Below are positions 45,502 through 53,827 of a stretch of DNA of 64,000 nucleotides, piece by piece. The position numbers were made by a program, and so were the translations under genes. Source of the stretch: Gammaproteobacteria bacterium (GTDB taxonomy: Bacteria > Pseudomonadota > Gammaproteobacteria > UBA4575); contig JAPONM010000025.1 of NCBI GenBank assembly GCA_026713925.1, forward strand, positions 124,001 through 188,000. The letters run 5' to 3'. A model generated the notes under the pieces. The model did not search any database and was not told the DNA's origin. It saw nothing but the letters and a program-made list of their open reading frames with translations. The number at the start of each line of letters is the position of its first letter. Within the stretch, counting starts at the first letter, position 1.

Positions 45502-46653
45502 TCAAGATTTATTCTCTGGTCCGCACAAGTTTTTCAAAATCATCTTTTTCCGGGTACAAACCATCGCACGCACTTGAGCTGCATTTTGACCTCCTGCAAA
45601 TACACTGCATATAGGTTCATTTGTTTGAATGACATTTTTCGGGCGCGGTCGATCTGCTGTCCACAAAGGCCAGTTAAAGCCAATCGGCACCTGTACTGGT
45701 TTTGTAGCGTAAACAATCGCATGCGCACGTAAATGCGGCGTGCCCTTCGCCGGGCTGAGTTTAGCATGTAGACACGCATCCATATGTTCCTTGATTAGAT
45801 TTCCATGCCTGGTTTCGTATAATCCATAGGTTGCAGGGATACGCGGATTGATTTCCAGCACATAGGCCTGACCATTATCAAGAATAAAGTCGATACTGTT
45901 CAAGCCGACAAGATCAAATTCACATGTAAGGCGGGTTGCATAATCTAAAACGGTACAACGTTGCTCTTCGGTAAGATTGGCCTGATTGACAGCCCCTTGG
46001 TACAGGTAAGGCTTGCCTGGGCCTGATGCCCGGCTCCACAAGGTATTGAATCCCAATGCCTTTATTTTTTGACCATTTGCCAGAAACGTCAGGGAAAAAT
46101 TTATGCCATTCATTTTCCTTTGAAGATATGTATATTGATCGTGGACAAACTGTTCAGGACATGCAGTAACACCCATACCGCCCGTACTCCTTGAGTTTTT
46201 CAGTAACCACAAGCTACTGTCACCCCGAACAGGCTTGAAACGTATCTCAGGATACGGAATTGACTTTGTGTCAAGTGCCGGAAAAAATACTTTTGGATCT
46301 TTACACCTGCGAAGCGTGGCACTTGAATTCCCGATGACACTGTCAACTGCAATGGCATCCAAGATATCTGGGGCAGATTCCAGGGCTGCGTCATAAAACA
46401 GGCCTTTCAGACAATTCTCACTCTGCAACCTGTGTACAGCACCAAGTACTTCAGCCCTATCCAGCCCGAATCGTGTACGTGATACTTTTTGACTGACAAC
46501 TGCTGCTGCACAAGTATCCATATCTGCAAATCCATCGATCACAGCCACTGGAGAGCCGCTGGCTTTCAGAGCTTCAGCGATGGCACGACCTGAAATCGCT
46601 ACAACCAGATAAATCTGCCTACCCCTGGGTAATCTCCCGGGCAACCTCGAATG
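45502..46653 (-). CDS. ATP-grasp domain protein of the H4MPT cluster
   Basis: An ATP-grasp protein with FDLVGLNSIDFILDNGQAYVLEINPRIPATYGLYE (C-terminal metal site; core VLEINPR) and SLWLLKNSRSTGGMGVT (ATP lysine region). The N terminus resembles a Rossmann-like preATP-grasp start, VVAISGRAIAEALKASGSPVAVIDGFADMD. The start is uncertain: an ATG at 46653 overlaps mtdB by 35 bp, one at 46692 by 74 bp, and the conserved part begins only after the mtdB stop. Members occur in methylotroph H4MPT clusters without a proven reaction; glutamate ligation to a cofactor is a reasonable inference. Confidence 0.78.
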   Translation of the reverse strand, partial: HSRLPGRLPRGRQIYLVVAISGRAIAEALKASGSPVAVIDGFADMDTCAAAVVSQKVSRTRFGLDRAEVLGAVHRLQSENCLKGLFYDAALESAPDILDAIAVDSVIGNSSATLRRCKDPKVFFPALDTKSIPYPEIRFKPVRGDSSLWLLKNSRSTGGMGVTACPEQFVHDQYTYLQRKMNGINFSLTFLANGQKIKALGFNTLWSRASGPGKPYLYQGAVNQANLTEEQRCTVLDYATRLTCEFDLVGLNSIDFILDNGQAYVLEINPRIPATYGLYETRHGNLIKEHMDACLHAKLSPAKGTPHLRAHAIVYATKPVQVPIGFNWPLWTADRPRPKNVIQTNEPICSVFAGGQNAAQVRAMVCTRKKMILKNLCGPENKS

Positions 46654-47521
46654 CATGCTCAAAATGCAAATAGGCGGGCTTGTCTGTGTCACGCATTTTC
46701 TGCAAAAGCCTGTGCTGGGCCTGATATTTCACATTACCGATAACCAGCGCACCAATCCCTACTGCACCACTGCTGGATCCTGCAACAGGTTTACAATTCC
46801 CCATCACGTCTAGTCCTGAAATTCCCGAAGGTGGTACAGCGTTCACGTCTGCAGCAACCTTCAGCTTGTCTGAGCTTTCAATATGTTCGGCAGATACGAG
46901 CTGTACCCCAGCCGCTACTGAGGCTAGAACTACATCTGCATTTTGTATCACCTCATCAATCATATCGTTGGCTTCCCCTTGTATGTCTGTGACACCGTCA
47001 CCGTATTCCCGGTTACACAATTCTGCCATTTGCTCAGACTTTTCTTTTTTCCGACCCAGAATCTGTACACTGGCACCCGCCTTGGCCGCTAGAAGTGCAG
47101 CTGTGGAACCGACCGGGCCGGTACCTCCCAATACCACGACATGCCTTCCTTGCAAATTTGTACCGAATTTTTCTTCAAGGGCCTGTTCCACACAGGCCAT
47201 CATTCCAGCTGCCGTCGTAAATGCGCCACTGGGGTCTGCGAAACAGGAGACTTCGAAAGGCGGAACCATGGATCCTTGGCAAATTTTCATCATTTCCATG
47301 GCAAGATGCATGTCCCTTCCACCCAAGAACACTCCAGTTCTCTTCACTCCAGCTGGCCCACGGGAAAAAATTGCATCCTGAACCAAGGCCTGTATTTCGT
47401 CTTTCTCAACATGTGTATAGCCCATCGTATGATCCCACCCAGCATCCAGTGCCATATTTACGTCGAATGGACTCAAATTTTTAGCCGGGGTAAACATATG
47501 TAGTATGTATGGTTTTTCCAT
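46619..47521 (-). CDS. mtdB: Methylene-H4MPT dehydrogenase MtdB
   Basis: NAD(P)-dependent oxidation of methylene-H4MPT to methenyl-H4MPT. The 300 residues open with PYILHMFTPAKNLSPFDVNMALDAGWD, the MtdA/MtdB substrate domain. VVVLGGTGPVGSTAALLAAKAGA (Rossmann loop, ~127), LGRKKEK and AADVNAVPPSGISG (~222) follow. Operon position directly upstream of mch, together with Fae, points to the H4MPT-specific MtdB rather than the folate/H4MPT enzyme MtdA, though sequence alone cannot settle cofactor preference here. Confidence 0.93.
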   Translation of the reverse strand: MEKPYILHMFTPAKNLSPFDVNMALDAGWDHTMGYTHVEKDEIQALVQDAIFSRGPAGVKRTGVFLGGRDMHLAMEMMKICQGSMVPPFEVSCFADPSGAFTTAAGMMACVEQALEEKFGTNLQGRHVVVLGGTGPVGSTAALLAAKAGASVQILGRKKEKSEQMAELCNREYGDGVTDIQGEANDMIDEVIQNADVVLASVAAGVQLVSAEHIESSDKLKVAADVNAVPPSGISGLDVMGNCKPVAGSSSGAVGIGALVIGNVKYQAQHRLLQKMRDTDKPAYLHFEHAFEVAREITQG

Positions 47522-47598
47522 TGTTATCTCTCACAATAAATTCTGTGTAAATAATTCACCCAACACCATATCTAGCGGGGTGCCTCATGTTTTGAATT

Positions 47599-48594
47599 TC
47601 AGGATTTTGCTGCTTTTGACAAAGAGACTGTGTCTTGCTGCTGAATAATTGCTCCAGTGTTTCGTCCGGATACTATTTTGAATTGCAAATCCTTATTACT
47701 CTTAAATCCAATTCGCAGCTCACGTAACAGCATACGCGCCTGTGCATCACTATCGACGAAAGCAAACCCCATGGGGCCCCATGAACTCTGCCCGACGCCC
47801 TCAATACCCAACGACTCTGCATAACCGATTGCCTCACCGACGGCTTGACTAGTATAGCGCCCACCTTGTTCCGATGCGAAAAAATCGCCCATGCACCTTT
47901 GCAGTCCGCGAATACCTTTGCTGAAAGCTCCCAAATCCTGTTCAGAAACTGCAGGCAAAATCTGCATCAGCACCAAGCGACACAGATATGCCGCAATTTC
48001 TGAAGAAAATGGAGGCAAGGCAGAAAATGATGTACTTTCATCAATTCCATACAAACCATGTAAGGTCGTATCGATAATCAATACTATGCGCCAGCCAGGT
48101 GGGAACTGTATCCGGGATACTATCGGGGGGATGGAATTGCTAGCATTCCTTCCAGCATCCAGCAAGAATCCTCCCTGTTGAAATGCACCAATTCCAACCC
48201 CGGACCTTGTCCCACGAGCCAGTGTTACAGCAATATCCTGGCAGGAACAATCCAGCGAATAGAGCCTAGAAATTGCAGTCCCGACAGCGAGTGCCAGCTG
48301 GGTGCCTGAACCCAGACCTGAGTGAGCAGGAATCTGCTCAAGTACTTGAATTTGGCAACCACCTGTCAATCCCTTGCATGCAAAAAATTTTTCAGCGAGT
48401 TTCTGGACATGTCCGGCTGGCTCGCCAGACACACTGATGCAATCCTTGCGCTGGGCTACAATTCGTGTCGCTATACCATCGAGTGTAAGTCCAAGGCTTC
48501 CAAATCGCCTTCCTAAACCACCCTCCAGATCCATAAATCCGAGGTGTAGTCGGGCTGGCGCCTCTATAAAGACGGGCAGGCTGTTCATAGGCAT
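47599..48594 (-). CDS. mptG: Beta-ribofuranosylaminobenzene 5'-phosphate synthase
   Basis: First committed step of methanopterin synthesis: 4-hydroxy- or 4-aminobenzoate plus PRPP gives the C-riboside with loss of CO2. The 331-residue GHMP-fold protein has APARLHLGFMDLEGGLGRRFGSLGL at the N terminus, the phosphate loop PAHSGLGSGTQLALAVGTAI (~89-108), and RSGVGIGAFQQGGFLLDAG and GVGQSSWGPMGFAF later. It precedes mtdB by 77 bp and probably starts this minus-strand operon. The nearby pabB can supply the aminobenzoate. Confidence 0.92.
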   Translation of the reverse strand: MPMNSLPVFIEAPARLHLGFMDLEGGLGRRFGSLGLTLDGIATRIVAQRKDCISVSGEPAGHVQKLAEKFFACKGLTGGCQIQVLEQIPAHSGLGSGTQLALAVGTAISRLYSLDCSCQDIAVTLARGTRSGVGIGAFQQGGFLLDAGRNASNSIPPIVSRIQFPPGWRIVLIIDTTLHGLYGIDESTSFSALPPFSSEIAAYLCRLVLMQILPAVSEQDLGAFSKGIRGLQRCMGDFFASEQGGRYTSQAVGEAIGYAESLGIEGVGQSSWGPMGFAFVDSDAQARMLLRELRIGFKSNKDLQFKIVSGRNTGAIIQQQDTVSLSKAAKS

Positions 48595-48782
48595 TATTTT
48601 ATTAGATTCTGTCTACCTGACTCTATAAATATTCACAAAAAGATAAAAGAAGTATTTTCAATATTAAGGCTTAAGAATATCTGGACAAAATACTCAGCAG
48701 CCGAGCTTGCCAGAAGGCTGATCGTGCTAGCAGCAAGCTGGAATCACTTTTCAGACACTTGCGTATAGACTCTTACTGATGG

Positions 48783-49052
48783 TTACAGCCATTTCAACAG
48801 GTAGTAAATAATTTGTCCTTCCGATGACTTGGACGGACCGAGCACCTTGGCTGCAAATCTCTTGTCGTCCGGTTCGGATGAAGCCTGGGCCTGTTCAGCA
48901 CTGTCCTTAATCTCTACACAGTTTGCAGCAAACCGGCTGCGGCTGCGCTTCGGCACATATACTACAGCGTATCGAATTTTTGATATGCCGCCCTCAGGGT
49001 CTGGTGGTACCAAGCCTCTCAACCTTAGCCCCCCTGCATAATCGTCTCGCAC
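48783..49052 (-). CDS. Small conserved-looking protein of unknown function
   Basis: About 90 residues: VRDDYAGGLRLRGLVPPDPE, then IRYAVVYVPKRSRSRFAANC and the C-terminal GPSKSSEGQIIYYLLKWL. The regular amphipathic pattern and strong ending look like a real protein, and I recall similar short hypotheticals in other gammaproteobacteria, but I cannot name a family. The first plausible start is GTG at 49052; the five codons before it (QRIPSW in frame after a TAA) also look coding, so the true start may be a non-standard ATT at 49064. It lies just downstream of cysS on the same strand. Confidence 0.55.
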   Translation of the reverse strand: MRDDYAGGLRLRGLVPPDPEGGISKIRYAVVYVPKRSRSRFAANCVEIKDSAEQAQASSEPDDKRFAAKVLGPSKSSEGQIIYYLLKWL

Positions 49053-49102
49053 CCAACTAGGAATGCGCTGTTAAAGTTCAGAATGATACACCTTGCGACG
49101 AA

Positions 49103-50485
49103 TTACGCCTTTCTCCAACTTGATGTCCCATCGGGCCGGTCCTGAACCTGAATCCCCATTGCTTTAAGTTGATTTCGGATTTCATCGGCCCGCTTGAAAT
49201 CTCTTTCGTTTTTGGCGCTGGCTCTTTGCTCTAGAAGAGCCAGAATCTCCATTTCATCAATTTCATTTGTTCCCCGAAACCATGCCGCTGGATCTTGCTG
49301 CAAGATTCCTAATATTTTCCCTGCTGCCAGCAACTGTTTTTTGAGCACTTGTCTTGAATCATGACTAAATACCGTATTCACTTGTTTAGCCAATTTGTGC
49401 AATTCTGCAATGGCAGCAGGGGTATTCAGATCATCTTTTAACGCATCCATGAACGCTACAGGCATGTCTTCAGCAGATACATCGACATCGACATCAACAT
49501 CATCCAGCTTTTGTAGAACCTCGTAAAGTCGGTCCAAGTTTCGACTCGACTGGTTCAGTACTTGATCTGTCCAGTCCAGAGGACTTCGATAGTGTGTACC
49601 CAGAAGTGTAAACCGGACAGCCTCTCCCGATGCCTGTTCCAGCAGATCCTGCACCAGTAAAATGTTGCCCAGTGACTTGGACATCTTTTCGTGGTTGACG
49701 TTTACGAAACCATTATGCATCCAGTAGCGACTGAACAGTTTTCCATGATGTGCACAGGTACTTTGTGCCCTCTCATTCTCATGATGAGGAAAAATCAGGT
49801 CCTGTCCACCACCATGTATATCAATTGTCTCACCTAGGTGCTGTTCAATCATTGTAGAACACTCGATATGCCAACCCGGTCTGCCTGCCCCCCAAGGACT
49901 GTCCCACGCCGGTTGATCCTCTCCAGAAGGCTTCCACAAGACAAAATCAGCATCATCCTTTTTAAAAGGTGCCACATCCACCCGCGCACCTGCGATCAAT
50001 TCTTTCAGATTACGGCCGGACAAAACCCCATACTCATGATAGGAAGGAACATGGAATAATACGTGTCCCTCGGCTTCATAAGCATTTCCTGCCACAATCA
50101 GGCGTTTGATCATGTCAATGATCTGCGGCATGTGCTCGGTTACTTTCGGCTCAATAGATGGTGGTAAGACACCAAGATCTGCCATATTCTGATGATATGT
50201 CCTGGTATACCGGGCACTGATTTGACCAATTGAAATCCCCTCACTTACCGCGGCTGCATTAATCTTGTCATCTACATCCGTGATATTGCGCACGTAGATG
50301 ACATGACCAAACTCATGCATCAGTAACCGGTAAAACACATCAAATACAACAGCAGGACGTGCATTCCCTATATGAGGAAAGCTGTAGACAGTTGGACCAC
50401 AGACATACATGGTTACACGCTTTGGATCTGCAGGAATAAACTCCTCTTTTCTGCGTGCAACCGTGTTGTAAATTTGGATCGTCAT
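49103..50485 (-). CDS. cysS: Cysteinyl-tRNA synthetase
   Basis: Class I synthetase for tRNA-Cys. The 460-residue sequence contains YVCGPTVYSFPHIGNARP (zinc Cys and the HIGH-like box), WHIECSTM (zinc Cys), GGQDLIFPHHENERAQS (zinc His and Glu) and KMSKSLGN. The C-terminal part has the DALR-type helical domain ending RADEIRNQLKAMGIQVQDRPDGTSW-like, as usual for CysS. An acidic repeat of alternating Asp-Val (residues ~335-343) is unusual but harmless. Confidence 0.97.
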   Translation of the reverse strand: MTIQIYNTVARRKEEFIPADPKRVTMYVCGPTVYSFPHIGNARPAVVFDVFYRLLMHEFGHVIYVRNITDVDDKINAAAVSEGISIGQISARYTRTYHQNMADLGVLPPSIEPKVTEHMPQIIDMIKRLIVAGNAYEAEGHVLFHVPSYHEYGVLSGRNLKELIAGARVDVAPFKKDDADFVLWKPSGEDQPAWDSPWGAGRPGWHIECSTMIEQHLGETIDIHGGGQDLIFPHHENERAQSTCAHHGKLFSRYWMHNGFVNVNHEKMSKSLGNILLVQDLLEQASGEAVRFTLLGTHYRSPLDWTDQVLNQSSRNLDRLYEVLQKLDDVDVDVDVSAEDMPVAFMDALKDDLNTPAAIAELHKLAKQVNTVFSHDSRQVLKKQLLAAGKILGILQQDPAAWFRGTNEIDEMEILALLEQRASAKNERDFKRADEIRNQLKAMGIQVQDRPDGTSSWRKA

Positions 50486-50531
50486 GATTGGTCAGAAGCC
50501 TTCCCTGACTCCTCAGGCAGTTGCAAACAGC

Positions 50532-50918
50532 TTATTCCGGTTCTCCCTGCCACAGCATCTCGTACCCTATTTCATAGGTCTCAATTGTATGCTGGGACAA
50601 AGCTTCAAACTTTTCCTTGAATACCTCATCAGCATGAGACTGTTCATGCTGATCAAAGGATTGCCAATAGGTTACAATTGCAACATGCTCCTCAGTCTGG
50701 TTTTTTGAAGCAATTGAGCCTTCATCAGAGACAAATCCAGCAAACTTATATACCTGCCCTCCTATAAAACCGCCTTTGACATTGCCATAGGTGTTCTTAA
50801 CCACATTACACATCTCTCCCAAGGCAAGCTGTATATCCTCTTCAGACACGTTTTCTTTTAGCTTGACAACGTTGTATAACATCACACAGCCAAATGGAAT
50901 ACTAAGCGAACCAAACAT
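50532..50918 (-). CDS. Small ABM/stress-response-barrel-like protein
   Basis: A 128-residue protein with a dimeric alpha/beta-barrel look: VMLYNVVKLKENVSEEDIQ, then GFIGGQVYKFAG and HVAIVTYWQSFDQHEQSHAD, where a strand ending in Trp precedes a helix as in antibiotic-biosynthesis-monooxygenase-type proteins. No function can be assigned. The ATG at 50918 has a perfect AAGGAG five bases upstream, so it is preferred to the internal ATG at 50882. It sits between cysS and the ferredoxin reductase, separated from the latter by a likely terminator. Confidence 0.65.
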   Translation of the reverse strand: MFGSLSIPFGCVMLYNVVKLKENVSEEDIQLALGEMCNVVKNTYGNVKGGFIGGQVYKFAGFVSDEGSIASKNQTEEHVAIVTYWQSFDQHEQSHADEVFKEKFEALSQHTIETYEIGYEMLWQGEPE

Positions 50919-51067
50919 TTCAACTCCTTGGTCTCTAAGGACCCAGTCATCACATACAAATGCATACTCTATTCCATTTCATAACCCAAGGAAATAAAGT
51001 ACCGTAACACCAAACGATGTAGATGCTCCTGCTGACACCGGTGCCAGAGATATTCGGAATTCAGGAT

Positions 51068-51095
51068 CAAGAAATGCCTGTCAGTTGCACAGGCA
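51068..51095 (-). terminator. Probable terminator after the ferredoxin reductase gene
   Basis: TGCCTGT (51075-51081) pairs with ACAGGCA (51089-51095) around a 7-base loop; on the minus strand the stem is followed by TTTCTTG. It is about 30 bases past the stop of the reductase gene and would end the formylmethanofuran dehydrogenase-ferredoxin-reductase unit. The T-run is short, so the call is moderate. Confidence 0.5.
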
Positions 51096-51124
51096 CTGAG
51101 GTAAAAATGTAAGAAAACCCAGTC

Positions 51125-52504
51125 TCAGCTGTTTGCTGCAGCCAGCATCTCATCACAATAAGTGAATTTTTCGCGTGGCTTGCCCTTAGGTTCTCCTGCC
51201 GCAACTTCTGCAGCATCAACCTTTTCCCATTGTGCGTAATTGATGTACTGTACACCATTACGATCCAAAACAGCATACAGACCTTCACGACCGGGCTTGT
51301 CTGAACCGAATTGGTCGATATCTTCAAGCACAGCACTGACAGACTCAACAGCGCAGGCACGATTGGTTCCGATGATTCCTGAAGGACCCCGCTTGATCCA
51401 ACCAGCTGTATACAGACCAGGTAATACATTGCCACCGTGCTCTACTGTAATACGTCCGGTTTCATTTGGAATGGTTCCCCAGCGTTCATAGAATGGTACA
51501 CCAGGGATAGGAACCCCGTTATACCCGATACTGCGGAACAAGATTCCACATTCGATTTCCATCGTCTTACCAGTACCCTTGGCTGACTGCTTGAAGGGTT
51601 CACCTGATAATTCATTGACTTCAAAAACAACCTTTTGTAGCCGGCGGTCTCCTTCTAGGCGGATAGGGCTTTTTAAAAAGGTTGAAATACAGGTCCGTTG
51701 CTTGCCTGTATCCTCCGATTCTGCAAATTTTTGGAATATTTCTAGATTCTTTTTATTTCCCCTACCCTCTTTGGAATCAATTTCCCGTTGACTTGTTGTG
51801 TTCAAGTCAAGCTCAACTGGATCTATATAGGGGCGACAATTTTCAATCTCTAGGAATTCCTTGAGTTCTTTTGAGGCAAATTTTGCCTGTGCTGGCCCGC
51901 GTCGACCGACCACGTAAATTTTTCTGACTTTACTCTCTGCGAGTACATCCAGTGCATGCTGTGCAATGTCCGTATGCTTCAGTTCATCCACTGATTTTGC
52001 CAGAATTCTAGCCACATCTGCTGCTACATTGCCCTGGCCTATGACTACAGCATTTTCATGGGACAGATCAAAGGTTCGATCCCGGTAGTCGGGATGTCCG
52101 TTATACCAGCCCACAAATTCAGTGGCTGTATAGCTGCCGTTTAATTCTTCGCCAGGTATTCCAAGTTTACGATCCGTTTCAGCACCACATGTATAAATTA
52201 CGGCGTGGTATGTCTCCTGCAGTTCTTGTGCCTTGATATCTTCACCAACCGTGACATTACCGACGAAATTGAACTCTGGACTTTGTGCAATTTTCTTGTA
52301 TACCTCAATTGCCTGCTTAAGCTTGGGATGATCGGGCGCGACACCATTTCGGACAAGACCAAACGGAGCCGGGAGTCTTTCGATTAAATCAATCTCTACC
52401 TTCTGGTCTGACTTGATTAATGCCTCGGTCGCATAAAACCCGCTAGGACCGCTTCCCACAATTGCTACACGTAACGGATTAGATTCACTGCCTATACTGC
52501 CCAT
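51125..52504 (-). CDS. Ferredoxin--NADP+ reductase (adrenodoxin-reductase type)
   Basis: A 459-residue FAD enzyme of the FprA/adrenodoxin reductase family: VAIVGSGPSGFYATEALIKS (FAD loop), LIERLPAPFGLVRNGVAPDHP, VVIGQGNVAADVARILA (NADP loop), YVVGRRGPAQAKFASKEL (Arg for the NADP phosphate) and AGWIKRGPSGIIGTNRACAVES. It moves electrons between ferredoxin and NADP(H). It lies 98 bp downstream of the 7Fe-type ferredoxin gene, which follows the formylmethanofuran dehydrogenase genes, so the likely job is to link that enzyme to NADP(H). No known regulatory site is seen in the gap. Confidence 0.92.
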   Translation of the reverse strand: MGSIGSESNPLRVAIVGSGPSGFYATEALIKSDQKVEIDLIERLPAPFGLVRNGVAPDHPKLKQAIEVYKKIAQSPEFNFVGNVTVGEDIKAQELQETYHAVIYTCGAETDRKLGIPGEELNGSYTATEFVGWYNGHPDYRDRTFDLSHENAVVIGQGNVAADVARILAKSVDELKHTDIAQHALDVLAESKVRKIYVVGRRGPAQAKFASKELKEFLEIENCRPYIDPVELDLNTTSQREIDSKEGRGNKKNLEIFQKFAESEDTGKQRTCISTFLKSPIRLEGDRRLQKVVFEVNELSGEPFKQSAKGTGKTMEIECGILFRSIGYNGVPIPGVPFYERWGTIPNETGRITVEHGGNVLPGLYTAGWIKRGPSGIIGTNRACAVESVSAVLEDIDQFGSDKPGREGLYAVLDRNGVQYINYAQWEKVDAAEVAAGEPKGKPREKFTYCDEMLAAANS

Positions 52505-52602
52505 GAAATATTCCTGAACTTAGCTCCTGCTTGACAACTCTTAAAACACAGAAAACAACAAAATGATGGAATCCACTACAGCATCATTAATCATACATAC
52601 AC

Positions 52603-52908
52603 CTAGAAGCCTAAATCTGCCTTACGACCTTCCGCTTCGGGCAGAGGATCCATAGGTTCTTCTATTAATGGCAGATCAGGAGCTTTTTCTGCGTTGATTT
52701 CGACCCACTGTTCCTGACCTTCAGGCAAGTCATCTTCTTCAAAAATTGCTTCAACCGGGCACTCTGGGATGCATGCACTGCAATCAATGCAAACATCCGG
52801 ATCTATATAAACCATTTCATCATCAAAGTGAAAGCATGCAACAGGGCACACTGCAACACAATCTGTGAATCGACAGCCTTTACAATTTTCTGTTACAACC
52901 GTAGTCAT
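52603..52908 (-). CDS. fdxA: 7Fe-type ferredoxin (FdxA family)
   Basis: A 101-residue ferredoxin with two cluster motifs: CKGCRFTDCVAVCPVACF (first cluster, normally [3Fe-4S], with Pro after the last Cys) and CIDCSACIPECPVEAI (the [4Fe-4S] motif). A C-terminal extension with WVEINAEKAPDLP is typical of proteobacterial FdxA. The position between fhcC and a ferredoxin-NADP reductase suggests it carries electrons between the formylmethanofuran dehydrogenase and NADP(H). That link is inference from context. Confidence 0.92.
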   Translation of the reverse strand: MTTVVTENCKGCRFTDCVAVCPVACFHFDDEMVYIDPDVCIDCSACIPECPVEAIFEEDDLPEGQEQWVEINAEKAPDLPLIEEPMDPLPEAEGRKADLGF

Positions 52909-52984
52909 GTAACTCTCTCCTATACTGTGAACAGCATCAGATTATACATACCGAAGACATGATAGATGTTACGAGCAATTCTCA

Positions 52985-53803
52985 CTACCGTGAAAAAAGC
53001 AGAATTTCACCTCTATTGAGTTCAATCCCGTCTCCACTGTAGCGTCTGTATTTACCGTTCAGATGTTGATCCGTAATTTTATTTTCAAACCCATTTTCCT
53101 GTAGCCTGATCAAGTAAAGACGCAAAAATAAGGGCTGATATTTACACGAAAATTCAAAGCTAGGCAACATCGGGGCATCTTCAAAGCAAACAACAGTTCC
53201 CCGTATCATACCGGCACCTGCACGAACACCCATTTTGCCCATGACAATGACAGTGCCAGCCCGCATATTCACTGCTGTAAAATCTCCTGCATCCCCACCA
53301 ATTGCAATCAGTCCACGCCTCATGGAATTACCAATTTCGTTTTTAGCATCTCCATGAATAAAGATTTCCCCGCCTGTAATACCTATTGCCTGCCCTCTGA
53401 ACGCGCTGCCAATCATGTGCCCCGCATTACCCTTGACAACAATACGCCCCCCTGACATTTCAGGCCCGACCCAATCCGAGGCATTACCTTTGACCAGTAT
53501 CTCCCCACCTGACATGCCAATGCCAACATGCATGCCTACATTACCCTCAATGGTAATGCTCCCGGCGGACATGCCTGCACCTATCATCTTTATCTTACCT
53601 AGATCGCCTTCCAGTAAAATATCGGGAACCCCCTTACCTGTGACTTTGAAAAAATCGCCTATTTTCGCCTTGATATTTCCATGCAGAACCGGCAAGTGTT
53701 CAATCCCAAGCTCCGACAGCCCGGCAATTGCAACCGGACTGATTGCTTCTGCCTCCAAAGGCACGTCAGGCTGAGTATGCAGGCGCAGAAATGTCGTAGT
53801 CAT
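52985..53803 (-). CDS. fhcC: Formylmethanofuran dehydrogenase/Fhc subunit C
   Basis: A 272-residue beta-helix protein related to the glutamate-synthase GXGXG domain, with repeated G-x-x-M-x-x-G patterns (KMIGAGMSAGSITIEGNVG, GMSGGEILVKGNA, PEMSGGRIVVKGNAG). It is a structural subunit of the formylmethanofuran dehydrogenase and of the bacterial formyltransferase/hydrolase complex. The C-terminal YRRYSGDGIELNRGEILLF is the ending I associate with methylotroph FhcC. It lies 24 bp after fhcD. Confidence 0.92.
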   Translation of the reverse strand: MTTTFLRLHTQPDVPLEAEAISPVAIAGLSELGIEHLPVLHGNIKAKIGDFFKVTGKGVPDILLEGDLGKIKMIGAGMSAGSITIEGNVGMHVGIGMSGGEILVKGNASDWVGPEMSGGRIVVKGNAGHMIGSAFRGQAIGITGGEIFIHGDAKNEIGNSMRRGLIAIGGDAGDFTAVNMRAGTVIVMGKMGVRAGAGMIRGTVVCFEDAPMLPSFEFSCKYQPLFLRLYLIRLQENGFENKITDQHLNGKYRRYSGDGIELNRGEILLFSR

Positions 53804-53827
53804 GATATCTTACTTGATATAAAAATA

